Shown: piece after piece, positions 36,728-46,688 of the stretch
How the letters are laid out: every line of letters begins with the position of its first letter
Numbering within the stretch: the first letter of the stretch is position 1
Assembly (NCBI GenBank): GCA_947503005.1
Contig: CANNCA010000001.1
Span: forward strand, 961,978-1,025,977
DNA from: an uncultured Flavobacteriaceae bacterium
GTDB taxonomy: Bacteria; Bacteroidota; Bacteroidia; Flavobacteriales; Flavobacteriaceae
Reading direction: 5' to 3'
Length of the DNA: 64,000 bases
Made by a program: the position numbers and the translations under genes
The notes under the pieces: model-generated
What the model saw: only the letters and a program-made list of their open reading frames with translations
Told to the model about the DNA's origin: nothing
The model's database searches: none

Positions 36728-39700
36728 ATGTGGATTGATAAAAGAATAATTAGTGTTGCAATACGAATATGCCTGATTCAGGCATTTGTTTTTCAGTCTT
36801 GTGCTACTTACGAAACTCAGTTCGAAACGACGCCTATAAATGATACCGTATATGGAGTGCCAGTTCATTCGTTCATTATGGCAGGTGGCCTTGGAAATTT
36901 GCAGGACGGAAATTCTGAGACTGTCCTAGCGGCTCTGAAGAAAGAATTGGAAGCATCAAAACCTAATACCATTCTGATTTTCACGGGGGATAATGTTACT
37001 GAAACAGAAAAAAATTGGAGAGAAGACAAGGTTATCTTAGGTCGTCATTTAGAACTTATAAATGATTTCAAAGGCAAGACGGTCTTTATTCCCGGAAACA
37101 ATGAATGGAAAAGTTATGAATCTGAAAATGTAGAGCGTACAGAAGATTTTATTAAGGATTTGGATAAAAACAGGATCGATTTTTTTCCTGAAAATGCCTG
37201 CCCATTAGAGCGCAGGGTCATTAGCGATAACCTTGACCTCATTCTTATTGACTCCAAATGGTTTATTGCCAACTGGTCGCGAATTGAAGACATAAATAAA
37301 AAATGTACTGACATTACCACCCGAAGACGGTTTATTCAAGAATTGGAAGGCTATATCAACGATGGTCAGGGTAAGAACATCGTGATTGCGATGCACCACC
37401 CTGTGCTCAGTAATGGCGAATATGCGGGCCATGTCACGATGAAACAACATCTTACCCCAATACCAGTATTAGGTACAATAACACACACCATTAACGATTT
37501 AGGGGCTTTTAATCCCGATAATTTGAACTCACGTAGGTACAATTACCTTCGGATTATGGTCAGTTCACTAGCGCAATCATCTGATCGAATTACATTGGTT
37601 TCAGGGCATGAGGAAAGTCTACAATACCTCGAAGCCAAAGGGTTACACCAGATAGTAAGTGGTTCGTTGGGCAAGGTGGGGGCCACCAATAGAGGTAAAG
37701 ATAGAATTACTGCAATCGGTGGCTCTTTACTATATGAAGGTCGTTTTACATCAGGAAAAAAAGGCTTTGCAAGGTTGGACTATTTTAAAGATGGAAGTTC
37801 CAAAGTGACATTCATCAATGGCGACCCAAAGGAGACAGCTGCTACATTTAAAGTGCTCCCGAAGTTTAAGGAAAAGTTTGAACAAAAGGAGTTTAAGCTA
37901 CCCAAAGAGGCCACAAAAAAAGAAGCGGTTTTGAACAACCCGGAGGACTACGACAAAAGTGGATTCTACAAATTCCTGTGGGGAAATCGGTATCGAAAGT
38001 ATTACGGTAAAGAGGTCATGGCTCCAGTGGTAAATTTAGATACGCTTTATGGTGGGCTGCGGGTCACCAAAGAAGGTGGAGGGCACCAGTCATTTTCATT
38101 GCGTTTGGAAGATAAAAAAGGTAAGGAGTATGCAATGCGTTCGCTGAAGAAAAATGCCCTGAAATTCTTGAAATTTAAATTACCGGGGCTGGCCTACAAC
38201 GAAGATGATTATAAAGATACCTGGGCAGAAGAGGTCATATCCGATTTTTTCACAACGGCACATCCGTTTCTGCAATTGACAGTAAACCCTTTGGCGAAAG
38301 CAGCCGGAGTGAACCACTCCGATTCTGAATTGTTCTATGTTCCTAAACAAAATGCCTTAGAAGAATACAATGAGAATTTTGGGGATGAGCTTTATTTTGT
38401 GGAAAGAAGACCATCCGAAGAACAATTGAATTACAAAGGGTACAGAAGAACAATAGATGATTCTGGAAAAGTGGTCGATTACGAGAGCACCACCGATATG
38501 TTGGAAAAGATTAAAAGCGATGAATCATATACCGTTGACCAAGAAAGTTTCATTAGGGCAAGAGTTTTTGATATGCTAATCGGTGATTGGGATCGCCATC
38601 AAGATCAATGGCGGTGGATCCAGTATGAGGATGAAAATGGGCACAATGAATTTATGCCCATACCAAGGGATCGTGATAATGCTTTTCCTCGTTTTGATGG
38701 TTTTGCAATGAAGGTCATTAAACTTTTTGTGCCAGTAAGTAAGGCTTGGCAATCATACGACAGTGACATTCAAAATATTAAGTGGCTATATAACAGTGGT
38801 ATTGGACTGGATCGCTCGATTTTGACAAAATTGGGTGCTGATACGTGGGAAACTGAGGCGACCTTTATTCAAGAACATATCACCAAAGAAATTATTGAAA
38901 AGGCATTTGCAAGATTGCCTTCGGAGGTGCAAGATGAGACGGTTGAAAAAATTAAAACCTCATTATTAAAGCGATTGAAAACCTTGCCACAAAATGCCCG
39001 TGCTTATGGTGAATTTTTGAACTCAACGGTCTCAATTGCCGCCACAGAAAAAGATGATATAGTCGAAGTGCAGCGCCTACCGGAAGGTAAAACGAAAATA
39101 ATCATCAAAAGATTATTTTCAAATGACACAAACGAAATCATTTATGAACGTCTTTTTTCGCATCATGAAACCAAAGAAATTTGGATTTATGGACTCGGGG
39201 ATAATGACATTTTCAAAGTATCAGGCGATGGAAACAATGAAATCATGGTGCGTTTAATTGGAGGCTACGGAAAGGACACATTTATCGTCGAAAATGACAA
39301 ACGCTTAAAAGTTTACGAATGGGAACATGAAAAGTCTCAGTTTGAGAATGAAATGCCCCGCACCCAGTTCAGTGATCTTTACAAAACAAACAATTATCAC
39401 TTCAGCTATTTTAAAAACAATACGAATATCATCGCACCGAATATCGGTTTTCGTTCTGATGATGGATTCTTTTTAGGAGCAAAAGACACGTATGTTAAAA
39501 ATGGGTTGAACGGCAATCCTTTTCGGCAAAAACATACATTTGATGTAAACTACTATTTTGGTTTTGAAGCCGCCGAGTTGAAATATCAAGGTGTTTTCGG
39601 AAATGTCGTTCCCAAATGGAACTTAGAAATTGATACATATTATACTAGCGATAAATATGCCAAGAACTTTTTTGGAGAGGGCAATGAGTCGGTCAATAAC

Positions 39701-40450
39701 GAAAATGTGGTTGGGCGTGATTTTTATAGGGCACGTTTACAGCAATTTAAGGCCAGCGCTGGATTAGCATATTATACACTTAAACCCAAGATTCTTTTCG
39801 AATCGTTTAAATTGAACGAGAATCCCGAACGTTTTTTTACGAACCAAAATTTTGACCCTGTAATTTTTGATGCTCAGAATTATGTTGGTGCTGAGGTGAC
39901 AGGTGCCTATAAAAATGGGAATGCAGGTGATTTTCCCACCAAAGCGCTTCGGTTTGGTTTTTCGATGGGGTACAAAGCGAACGTCAAGTTGAGGGACAAT
40001 AATTTTGGTTACGCATCATTAATGGCAGGTTTCGATAACAAATTGTTACCATCGGGTAATTTGGTGTTGGCCTCGCAAATGGAGTACAAAAGTATCATTG
40101 GTGGCGGCAACGCCTTTTTCTATCATACACCATCAATAGGTGGGGATAATGGCCTGAGAGGCTTTCGCGACGAGCGTTTCACCGGTAGATCGTATTTTTA
40201 TCAAAGTACCGATGTGAAGTTGAAGATTAAACGATATATCACCGCGGTATCGCCCGTTACCATTGGAGTATATGGCGGTTTCGACTATGGCCGTGTATGG
40301 CAGCGGAATAATAATTCAAATGTCTGGCACACCTCTCAGGGTATCGGTTTTTGGGTTAGTAGCCTTAAAGCGTTGACTTTGAATTTGGGCTACTTCAATT
40401 CTAAAGAAGGTAATCTTATTCAGTTCGGTTTTGGACTTTCTGTGATGTAA
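36728..40450 (+). CDS. large lipoprotein with metallophosphatase-like domain fused to an outer-membrane barrel
   Basis: A 1240-residue protein. A signal peptide with lipobox (FQSC) is followed by a calcineurin-like phosphoesterase domain (about 35-360), a central soluble domain with an RDRDNAFPRFDG-like segment, and a C-terminal beta-barrel (about 930-1240, GGDNGLRGFRDERFTGRSYF near the end) similar to surface-antigen/BamA barrels. Key phosphatase ligands differ from the usual family: AGGLGN in place of GDAGN, GNNEW in place of GNHDW and GHEES in place of GHEHN, while GDN and MHHP remain. The phosphatase domain may be inactive. The barrel should lie in the outer membrane. Confidence 0.75.
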   Translation: MWIDKRIISVAIRICLIQAFVFQSCATYETQFETTPINDTVYGVPVHSFIMAGGLGNLQDGNSETVLAALKKELEASKPNTILIFTGDNVTETEKNWREDKVILGRHLELINDFKGKTVFIPGNNEWKSYESENVERTEDFIKDLDKNRIDFFPENACPLERRVISDNLDLILIDSKWFIANWSRIEDINKKCTDITTRRRFIQELEGYINDGQGKNIVIAMHHPVLSNGEYAGHVTMKQHLTPIPVLGTITHTINDLGAFNPDNLNSRRYNYLRIMVSSLAQSSDRITLVSGHEESLQYLEAKGLHQIVSGSLGKVGATNRGKDRITAIGGSLLYEGRFTSGKKGFARLDYFKDGSSKVTFINGDPKETAATFKVLPKFKEKFEQKEFKLPKEATKKEAVLNNPEDYDKSGFYKFLWGNRYRKYYGKEVMAPVVNLDTLYGGLRVTKEGGGHQSFSLRLEDKKGKEYAMRSLKKNALKFLKFKLPGLAYNEDDYKDTWAEEVISDFFTTAHPFLQLTVNPLAKAAGVNHSDSELFYVPKQNALEEYNENFGDELYFVERRPSEEQLNYKGYRRTIDDSGKVVDYESTTDMLEKIKSDESYTVDQESFIRARVFDMLIGDWDRHQDQWRWIQYEDENGHNEFMPIPRDRDNAFPRFDGFAMKVIKLFVPVSKAWQSYDSDIQNIKWLYNSGIGLDRSILTKLGADTWETEATFIQEHITKEIIEKAFARLPSEVQDETVEKIKTSLLKRLKTLPQNARAYGEFLNSTVSIAATEKDDIVEVQRLPEGKTKIIIKRLFSNDTNEIIYERLFSHHETKEIWIYGLGDNDIFKVSGDGNNEIMVRLIGGYGKDTFIVENDKRLKVYEWEHEKSQFENEMPRTQFSDLYKTNNYHFSYFKNNTNIIAPNIGFRSDDGFFLGAKDTYVKNGLNGNPFRQKHTFDVNYYFGFEAAELKYQGVFGNVVPKWNLEIDTYYTSDKYAKNFFGEGNESVNNENVVGRDFYRARLQQFKASAGLAYYTLKPKILFESFKLNENPERFFTNQNFDPVIFDAQNYVGAEVTGAYKNGNAGDFPTKALRFGFSMGYKANVKLRDNNFGYASLMAGFDNKLLPSGNLVLASQMEYKSIIGGGNAFFYHTPSIGGDNGLRGFRDERFTGRSYFYQSTDVKLKIKRYITAVSPVTIGVYGGFDYGRVWQRNNNSNVWHTSQGIGFWVSSLKALTLNLGYFNSKEGNLIQFGFGLSVM

Positions 40451-40624
40451 ACACTTATGACCACATAATTAGTTAGGCAATGGAACAAATCAACTAACAA
40501 ATATTCGATACACTACATAGGTAATGAATACCAAACCAAGTAGGAGCATGATACCCCCAATTCTTGTAGTTGTTCTTACCTTCTTTCTCATTGAAATTAC
40601 TATGTTTTTATATCTATGGACTAA

Positions 40625-40655
40625 AAAAGCGGATTCCTGTTTTGGTAATCCGCTT
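40625..40655 (-). terminator. intrinsic terminator downstream of the small acidic lipoprotein gene
   Basis: A strong hairpin, AAGCGGATT paired with AATCCGCTT around an 11-base loop. On the minus strand it is followed by a T-run, placing it about 25 bp after the stop of the gene at 40681-40863. Confidence 0.75.
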
Positions 40656-40680
40656 GTACAACTTTTTCTTTGCTTAAGAC

Positions 40681-40863
40681 TTAATTATCATCAGTGGCGT
40701 CCTCGACCTCATCTTTGATGTCTTCAGCACCTTCCTCTAGTTCTTCCCCAACTTCTTCCACGCCGTCTTCTATTTTTTCTCCTGTAGATTTCTCTCTACA
40801 ACTTGATGCCGCAACAATTGTCACAAGAGCAAAAAGTACTATATAAATTGATTTTTTCATCAC
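40681..40863 (-). CDS. small acidic lipoprotein
   Basis: A 60-residue lipoprotein: signal segment MMKKSIYIVLFALVTIVAAS with a lipobox ending SSC, then a very acidic helix-forming tail (EEVGEELEEGAEDIKDEVED). Small proteins of this kind are common next to stress genes in flavobacteria. The function is not known. It lies just downstream of the DUF1328-like gene on the same strand, with a terminator after it. Confidence 0.7.
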   Translation of the reverse strand: MMKKSIYIVLFALVTIVAASSCREKSTGEKIEDGVEEVGEELEEGAEDIKDEVEDATDDN

Positions 40864-40899
40864 TTTGATTTTAAAGTTAATAATTAATGGAAGGTAGAT

Positions 40900-41064
40900 C
40901 TATAGAATCTTCTTTTTACCTGAAATCAGAGAAATGATAAAAAGAATTATAAAAATGAAGAATAAAACTTTAGCAATGCTTGCTGCACCTTCAGCAATGC
41001 CTCCAAAGCCGAAAACTGCTGCAATAATTGCTAAAATAACAAATGTAACTGTCCATCGTAACAT
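40900..41064 (-). CDS. DUF1328-like small membrane protein
   Basis: A 54-residue protein found by reading the minus strand: MLRWTVTFVILAIIAAVFGF, then GGIAEGAASIAKVLF and a second hydrophobic helix, ending GKKKIL. Two membrane helices around a GIAxGAA turn are typical of DUF1328 (YtjA) proteins, which are often stress-induced. It lies 37 bp upstream of the small acidic lipoprotein gene and the two may share a transcript. Confidence 0.85.
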   Translation of the reverse strand: MLRWTVTFVILAIIAAVFGFGGIAEGAASIAKVLFFIFIILFIISLISGKKKIL

Positions 41065-41331
41065 AATATAGTGTTTTAAAGGGTTGATAAATTTATATTG
41101 AAGCGAGCTGTCTTACTCCCTTCTTTTACAAATTTGCGAAAACGGGGTGTTTTAGTTTGATGGAATCAATTCAAACCTTTGCTCATTTGCAAAAATGTGC
41201 TATAGTATTGAAAATGTGCGTTATATAGCCAGAGCGTTTCTTGAAAAACCACAAAAATGATGTAAAAAAGTAAAGGGTTTGGGTGTAGCGGTAAATAAAC
41301 TTACCTTGTATTTTAATAATTTCAGGTGCAA

Positions 41332-42381
41332 ATGGCAAAGAAAATCGAAATTAAAGATATTACGGTACGTGATGTGGTAATTGGTATGGCTGAAGGATTA
41401 GGGGTCGATTATGAAGAGACCAACAACGAACTTTGCCTAAGGATACCAGAGGCACTTGGTAACGGTTATTTAAAAGCAATACAATTTGATCATGGTATCG
41501 GAGTAATTGAGGCTGATTACCTTTTAAAAAAAACGTTTCGGTTCGAGCTGGAGAAGGGTGTTGTGCATCCACTCAAAATTATTTTTAATCGAGAGGATAG
41601 TTTTAATCACAAATTTAACGGTGATAATGAAATTCATGAGATTCGCCACTTAGAAAGCGTTATTGTTTCCAGTACTTCAAAGAGCACCCATGTGTTCGAA
41701 ATTCCTGCCCAAACCCCAGTATGTATTTTCAGTATCGAGATTAACCGAAAACTCTTCGAAGAAAAAATCAGTGATTTCCTGGAAGATATGGATGAGAACT
41801 TGGAGGCCCTTTTCCGTGACGTGAACGGTATCAACCTTTTTTATTATAAAGGTTATTTCAGTTTGAACATCGCTAAATTGATTGAGGAGTTTACTACATG
41901 CGAACTTGAGGGATTCATGAGGTCGGTATTCTTAGAGGGGAAAGCTTATGAAATCTTGGTCAATCACTTAAAACAATATAAAGACGACCAACAAGAACCC
42001 GAAAAGCGAACTATTTTACGCCAGGCCACAGTAAATCGTATCGAAGAGGCAGCTAAGATTATCGAGGAGGAATTGGCCACTACGGATAATGTGTTGACGT
42101 TGGCAAAACGCGTGAGAATCAATCAGAATACTTTACAATTGGGCTTTCAGCAATTGTATAAAACTTCGGTCAATGAGTACATTCGAAATTTTAAGATAGA
42201 AAAGGCCAAAGAGCTAATTGAAAATTCTGAACTTAATATTACTGAAATAACTTATCAGATAGGAATCAACTCACGGAGTTACTTCTCAAAACTCTTCAAA
42301 GAGAAGTATGGCATGACCCCAAAGCAGTACCTGACGAAAAAGAGAAATCCGGAATCTTTATCGGAGACAAAATCGGCTTAA
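41332..42381 (+). CDS. AraC-family transcriptional regulator
   Basis: A 349-residue regulator from the ATG at 41332; an in-frame GTG at 41326 is the alternative. The N-terminal 230 residues are a cupin-like sensing domain without a recognised ligand. The C-terminal AraC DNA-binding domain (about 245-335) has both helix-turn-helix units, ending ITEITYQIGINSRSYFSKLFKEKYG and TPKQY. It is one of four related regulators within 11 kb. A promoter is probably in the 260 bp upstream. Confidence 0.88.
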   Translation: MAKKIEIKDITVRDVVIGMAEGLGVDYEETNNELCLRIPEALGNGYLKAIQFDHGIGVIEADYLLKKTFRFELEKGVVHPLKIIFNREDSFNHKFNGDNEIHEIRHLESVIVSSTSKSTHVFEIPAQTPVCIFSIEINRKLFEEKISDFLEDMDENLEALFRDVNGINLFYYKGYFSLNIAKLIEEFTTCELEGFMRSVFLEGKAYEILVNHLKQYKDDQQEPEKRTILRQATVNRIEEAAKIIEEELATTDNVLTLAKRVRINQNTLQLGFQQLYKTSVNEYIRNFKIEKAKELIENSELNITEITYQIGINSRSYFSKLFKEKYGMTPKQYLTKKRNPESLSETKSA

Positions 42382-42561
42382 GTTTTTTTCTTAACATCTC
42401 TAATTCTTCTTAACGGGTTCTTAATAAACTCATAAATGTGCTCCTTTGTAAGCAAAACATACCCATTTGTGTTAATTAGCGTTTCAATATTGTTAATACG
42501 CACTCCCATGATGTGAGTCCTTTGCACTACCAATCTAAATGTAGTGAAGTAGGATTCTGTT

Positions 42562-43584
42562 ATGCAAACTATAGAGGTAACAAGTATCAAGGATGGAACG
42601 ATTCTCGAACAGCTAAATAACTGTCTCGGGGGCACCTTGAGTGAAAGCTGGGGCGAGCGTACCCTTCAATTTAACAATACACTTGGCAAAGGTGTGGTTC
42701 GAAGTATTTCTTTCGATTGGGGTGTTTCGTTGTTAGATTGTGACGTAAAATTCAACGAAGATGTGAAAATTGTTTTCAAAGCTTCAACCGTACCTCCGGT
42801 AGAGTTTATTTTTATATCTAAGGGAAAATTCAAATATGGTCCTGATGAAGATGAAGCATTTATCGATTTAGAGCAATATCAAAATATCATCATATCACCC
42901 AAAAGGTACGCAACCAAAACTTTTTTATTTCCTCCAAATCAACAGGTCAAGGTAAATTTCATTCGTATTTATAAAAAGGAATACTTAAAGAAGAAAAATA
43001 ATAATGTAACCTCATTGAACGAGCTTTTATTATCCGTTTTTAATGATGAAAATTCGAATTTACCATACAAACACGCTGGAGGATTCAACCTCAAAATCGC
43101 AGATGAAATAAAAGCTATGAACGCCATTGATAATGAAGGTATGCTAAGAACACTTTCATTGGAAGGTAGGTTGTATCTGATTTTAGCGATGCAACTTATG
43201 GAACATCATGATTTTGAAAATAAAAATATACTACCCGAATCGATATCAAAGGAGGATATTAAAAAAGTTTATAGGCTCTCGGATTATATCGTAGATAATA
43301 TTTCCGATCCGATTTCGATTGCACGCCTCTCACAGCAATCAGGCCTAAGCCCAAAGAAGCTTCAATTGGGTTTTCAAGTACTTTATTCAAAATCGGTTAA
43401 CGAATATGTACGCCAATTAAAATTAGAAATTGCCCGTGACTATTTAAAAAATACGGATTTGTCAGTGTCAGAAATCGTTTACGCCATTGGTATTAGAAGT
43501 AGAAGTTATTTTTCAAAAATATTTGCCGAGTCGTACGGAATCTTGCCAACTGATTATCGAAAACAGCTTAAACAACTCAGCTAG
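42562..43584 (+). CDS. AraC-family transcriptional regulator
   Basis: A 340-residue AraC-type regulator with the same build as its neighbours: N-terminal sensing domain with RSISFDWGVSLLDCDVKF, then the C-terminal AraC domain, ISIARLSQQSGLSPKKLQLGFQ (first helix-turn-helix) and VYAIGIRSRSYFSKIF (second). Its N-terminal half is close to the copy at 50945, sharing the FDWGVSLL motif and the LGGT/IGGT-x-x-E-x-W-G pattern. It overlaps the stop of the convergent SRAP-like gene by four bases. Confidence 0.88.
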   Translation: MQTIEVTSIKDGTILEQLNNCLGGTLSESWGERTLQFNNTLGKGVVRSISFDWGVSLLDCDVKFNEDVKIVFKASTVPPVEFIFISKGKFKYGPDEDEAFIDLEQYQNIIISPKRYATKTFLFPPNQQVKVNFIRIYKKEYLKKKNNNVTSLNELLLSVFNDENSNLPYKHAGGFNLKIADEIKAMNAIDNEGMLRTLSLEGRLYLILAMQLMEHHDFENKNILPESISKEDIKKVYRLSDYIVDNISDPISIARLSQQSGLSPKKLQLGFQVLYSKSVNEYVRQLKLEIARDYLKNTDLSVSEIVYAIGIRSRSYFSKIFAESYGILPTDYRKQLKQLS

Positions 43585-44285
43585 GAATCGTCAGGCAAAT
43601 CTGGATAGCTATGAGACACCAACATGCTATCGTATGAAATATTCTGCTTGAAAAATTCTTTTTCTATGGGCTTGGCGCGAAGTTTGGTTCTGTTGTGCGT
43701 GCCGAGAAGATTACCAGCTTCATGAAAAGTGGCTTTTGAATCAAGCCATGCGTCGCCAAGTTCATTTGGCACCACAAGAGGCATACAATCTACCACATTT
43801 TGAAATTTTTTTACAAAAGCGTTGGCTTTGCCGACTAGCGGCGAACAGGTGATAAAACCGTCATCAAGAGTATTGTAAATTCCAGCTATAAAAAAAGGAT
43901 TTCCGTTTTCCAATCCTATATGGTAGGGATAGGTTTCGCCGTTCTTTAAAAGGGAAGTAAAAAAGCCAGTGACAATGATTAGACACCTCCTCTTGTTCAT
44001 CGCGGAGGTGTACCATAAATTGGAATCCAATGCCTTCGCATTAATGTTCAACGTATTCGTTAAGTCTTGAAAAACCTGCCAATCATCTTGATATCCTTCA
44101 GGCAATATGCCCCAGATGGCATGGGAAACTTTTTGTTTCTCTTCGGAAGTAATGATAGAAATATTGGCTTCATCGGCACCATGTATCAGTATTTGAGGCT
44201 CATATAAGTTCGGATGTTTGAATTTAACTTCAAAATATCGTTCTATCCTATTCCGCCCTGCCGTATTTGAAAGTTTGTAATACAT
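43581..44285 (-). CDS. SRAP/YedK-like protein with substituted catalytic residues
   Basis: About 234 residues from the ATG at 44285; an upstream TTG in frame would add seven residues. The fold signature of SOS-response-associated (SRAP/HMCES/YedK) proteins is visible: INAKALDSN (the N-A-R-x-E region), RRCLIIVTGFFTSL (normally CLIPADGFYEW) and VDCMPLVVP (normally H-x-R-M-P). In active SRAPs Cys2 forms the crosslink with abasic DNA; here residue 2 is Tyr, and the catalytic Glu and His equivalents are Thr and Val. It may bind DNA ends without self-crosslinking, or have a new role. A divergent flavobacterial clade is likely. Confidence 0.75.
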   Translation of the reverse strand: MYYKLSNTAGRNRIERYFEVKFKHPNLYEPQILIHGADEANISIITSEEKQKVSHAIWGILPEGYQDDWQVFQDLTNTLNINAKALDSNLWYTSAMNKRRCLIIVTGFFTSLLKNGETYPYHIGLENGNPFFIAGIYNTLDDGFITCSPLVGKANAFVKKFQNVVDCMPLVVPNELGDAWLDSKATFHEAGNLLGTHNRTKLRAKPIEKEFFKQNISYDSMLVSHSYPDLPDDS

Positions 44286-44513
44286 ATTCTTGCTTGTACT
44301 GTGCAAGTAACAACAAAGGCATTTGTGCTATTGTTTCAAACAATAAAAATCATAACTCATTCCAAACTAAGAATATAGATGCTTATAATAATCTTATATA
44401 AAAACCTCGATACTGTTAAACATTTATCGAATACCGTCAAGCGTGACCTGGGGCATCTACTACTTTTACCAATACATGAATAGAGGACTGTTTGTTGGTT
44501 CTCGGCCCTTAAA

Positions 44514-45554
44514 ATGAAAGCTATGCCTATTGCTGCTAAAAAACCGATTCAAGACTTGAGCTTGTTGAGCACTTTTTTAAAGAGTGAGGAGAATAACCAG
44601 CGTAGTTTGCAGATTTTTAATATTGAGAACCATATTGGTGAAGGCCAGATTCGGTCGACCCATCTTTCCGATGGTCTCCTTGTGCTTCATTTTGACGTTC
44701 TTTTGAAAGAAGATACTTGGGTAAGTATTGATTCGGATGAAATGGATGTCGTCCATTTTCTGTATACTTTAAAGGGAAACTGCTTGCATACATTCAATAA
44801 GGAAACTGCCACTTCTGAAATTGTAGAAAAACAGACGGCGGTAGTTCTGAGTGGAACTGCTTGCTCTAGCTGGATACGGATTAAAAAGGATGAGCCTTTA
44901 TCGATGCACTTGATTAGAATGGATAAACAATGGTATCAAAACAATGTTGGGAACCAGAAAAAGGATACCCAAGCTATTATCAGCCAGTTTTCTTATCCTT
45001 CATTACAAAATATGCATAGTTTTCATTCGGGACAGTTCAATTTTGAGATTGCGGAATTGGTTCAAAAACTTGAACTCTCTAATTATTCCAATGAAGTAAG
45101 TGAGCGTTCTTATTTCAAAGGATTAAGTCATATCATTTTAGCCCTACAAATAAAACAATTCCGTACACAAATTTCGGAAGGCGACCAGCCCACAACCACT
45201 TTGCTTAAACGGGAATTACAGCATATCGTTGAATTAACCGAGTTTGTGAAAAACTATCCAGAGGTACTCCACAGCGTTTCTTCACTATGTTCAAAATCTG
45301 GACTTTCTGCCGCTAAACTCCAAGAGGGATTTAAGTTCTTACACCAGCAAACGGTAGGTGAATTCATTAGAAACGTACGCCTAAAACGATCTGAGTTCTT
45401 ACTGCGCACTTCAGAGATGAATATATCTGAAGTGGTATATTCCATAGGTTTTACCAGCAGAAGCTATTTCTGTAAGATTTTTAAAGTGAAATATGGTTGT
45501 AGCCCTAAAAAATATAAGAGCCAGTTACTTCAAAACTTACAGCTCACCGCATAA
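44514..45554 (+). CDS. AraC-family transcriptional regulator
   Basis: A 346-residue regulator (a start at the ATG three codons in is also possible). The N-terminal domain is the most divergent of the four copies, but the linker and C-terminal AraC domain are conserved: SSLCSKSGLSAAKLQEGFKFLHQQ and EVVYSIGFTSRSYFCKIFKVKYG. It is separated from the SRAP-like gene by about 230 bp and ends at a bidirectional terminator. Confidence 0.88.
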   Translation: MKAMPIAAKKPIQDLSLLSTFLKSEENNQRSLQIFNIENHIGEGQIRSTHLSDGLLVLHFDVLLKEDTWVSIDSDEMDVVHFLYTLKGNCLHTFNKETATSEIVEKQTAVVLSGTACSSWIRIKKDEPLSMHLIRMDKQWYQNNVGNQKKDTQAIISQFSYPSLQNMHSFHSGQFNFEIAELVQKLELSNYSNEVSERSYFKGLSHIILALQIKQFRTQISEGDQPTTTLLKRELQHIVELTEFVKNYPEVLHSVSSLCSKSGLSAAKLQEGFKFLHQQTVGEFIRNVRLKRSEFLLRTSEMNISEVVYSIGFTSRSYFCKIFKVKYGCSPKKYKSQLLQNLQLTA

Positions 45555-45556
45555 AA

Positions 45557-45582
45557 AAAGGGAAACATATAGCTTCCCCTTC
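45557..45582. terminator. bidirectional terminator between convergent genes
   Basis: The segment has an AAGGGAA arm facing TTCCCCTT, with A-run on one side and T-run on the other, in the 50-bp gap between the AraC gene and the convergent PA2169-like gene. Confidence 0.65.
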
Positions 45583-45605
45583 TCACTTGTCGATTTTTCT
45601 TTTTC

Positions 45606-46055
45606 TTAGCTTAAATCCTCCAAAGTTTTAATATTGTTCAATCCCACTTCAATGGCATTACGTTGTTTCATCAAAATACTCTCGGTACTAGGTGGTAAAG
45701 TGGTTTCTTGAAGTACATCGGCATACTCCTCAACCGCAGCTTTCTCTCCACGTATGGCCTCTTCCAACATAGATTCTTCGTTGTCTGAAGAGAACAATGC
45801 TTTGACATCCATCCAAGAGCGGTGAGCTTTGGCCGTTAGGCTATCTCCTTTATCGACTTCTTGTCCTAATGATTTAATTTCCGATTTCAACTCGTGACCA
45901 AAATTATAACGTTCTTGCGCCTTTCTTTCGAAGTAACTTTTTAAATAAGAATTCTCTACATTTTCCGCAGCTTTTTTAAATCCTTTTTCAGCATCGTATG
46001 TTTTTTCTAATAAATCGTTTAATTTACTTCCAATAGTTTCTGAATATGTACTCAT
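45606..46055 (-). CDS. PA2169-family four-helix-bundle protein
   Basis: A 149-residue protein from the ATG at 46055 (an upstream start would add a hydrophobic stretch of 16 residues that is not conserved-looking). It is helical, with ETIGSKLNDLLEKTYDAEKG and the region EEAIRGEKAAVEEYADVL with conserved Glu residues typical of the PA2169/DUF2383 ferritin-like bundle. These proteins are usually stress-related and may bind iron. It fits the nearby Dps and other stress genes. Confidence 0.85.
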   Translation of the reverse strand: MSTYSETIGSKLNDLLEKTYDAEKGFKKAAENVENSYLKSYFERKAQERYNFGHELKSEIKSLGQEVDKGDSLTAKAHRSWMDVKALFSSDNEESMLEEAIRGEKAAVEEYADVLQETTLPPSTESILMKQRNAIEVGLNNIKTLEDLS

Positions 46056-46155
46056 AATTAATAGTAGTTTAAATGAACAATGCATTTGTTTTGAGATGCG
46101 CACTGCTTTACATCTTATATTCCTCCAATTCCTATAATCAAGAGTAAAATTTGTT

Positions 46156-46413
46156 TCATATTCGAAAACTCTCGATTTTTTCTTGTAATTCGTTTATATT
46201 TTCTTTCGTTGATTTTTTAGGGTCAGATTCGCCTATACTGGTATGAATCTTAATGAAAGGAGCTGTTCTATTTTTTAAATTCTGTTTCTTTTCAAGTAAT
46301 TGATTTTCTTTTTTTTGTCGTGGCACATTTAATCTTCTAATGACCATCAAAAGAATTGTGATGAGCGCTATTAGTATCAACGGCCAGATATATAATTCTA
46401 AAAAATCTTCCAT
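46156..46413 (-). CDS. small single-span membrane protein
   Basis: About 85 residues from the ATG at 46413. One membrane helix (LYIWPLILIALITILLMVI) is followed by a basic, polar cytosolic tail with lysine-rich stretches. I do not recognise a family. It lies 100 bp upstream of the PA2169-like gene on the same strand and may be co-transcribed. Confidence 0.55.
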   Translation of the reverse strand: MEDFLELYIWPLILIALITILLMVIRRLNVPRQKKENQLLEKKQNLKNRTAPFIKIHTSIGESDPKKSTKENINELQEKIESFRI

Positions 46414-46688
46414 TTCTATTATTGTCCGAGACAAATTTAAGGGGCTTTGGAAGCACGGATTTGTTCTTTTGCGTGAAGTTTTAACTCAAATCCCAAGTAA
46501 GTTCTATTTTGATTTCGATTGCGTTAAAAGTTGGCTTAATTCAGCAAAGATTAAAATAATCAACTTACGATATTTGGGTACTTCGTTCATCTGAGAATTT
46601 GTGGGTTTTGAGCTTTCAAGACTTTCTTCCTGCTATTGTTCCCTATAGTTGGATAGCAGGAAGCACAAATTCCATTAAATAAAAAAAT

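Noticed and set aside
40524..40718. A 64-codon plus-strand ORF
   Set aside because: It overlaps the terminator hairpin and the small lipoprotein gene on the other strand and has no recognisable features.
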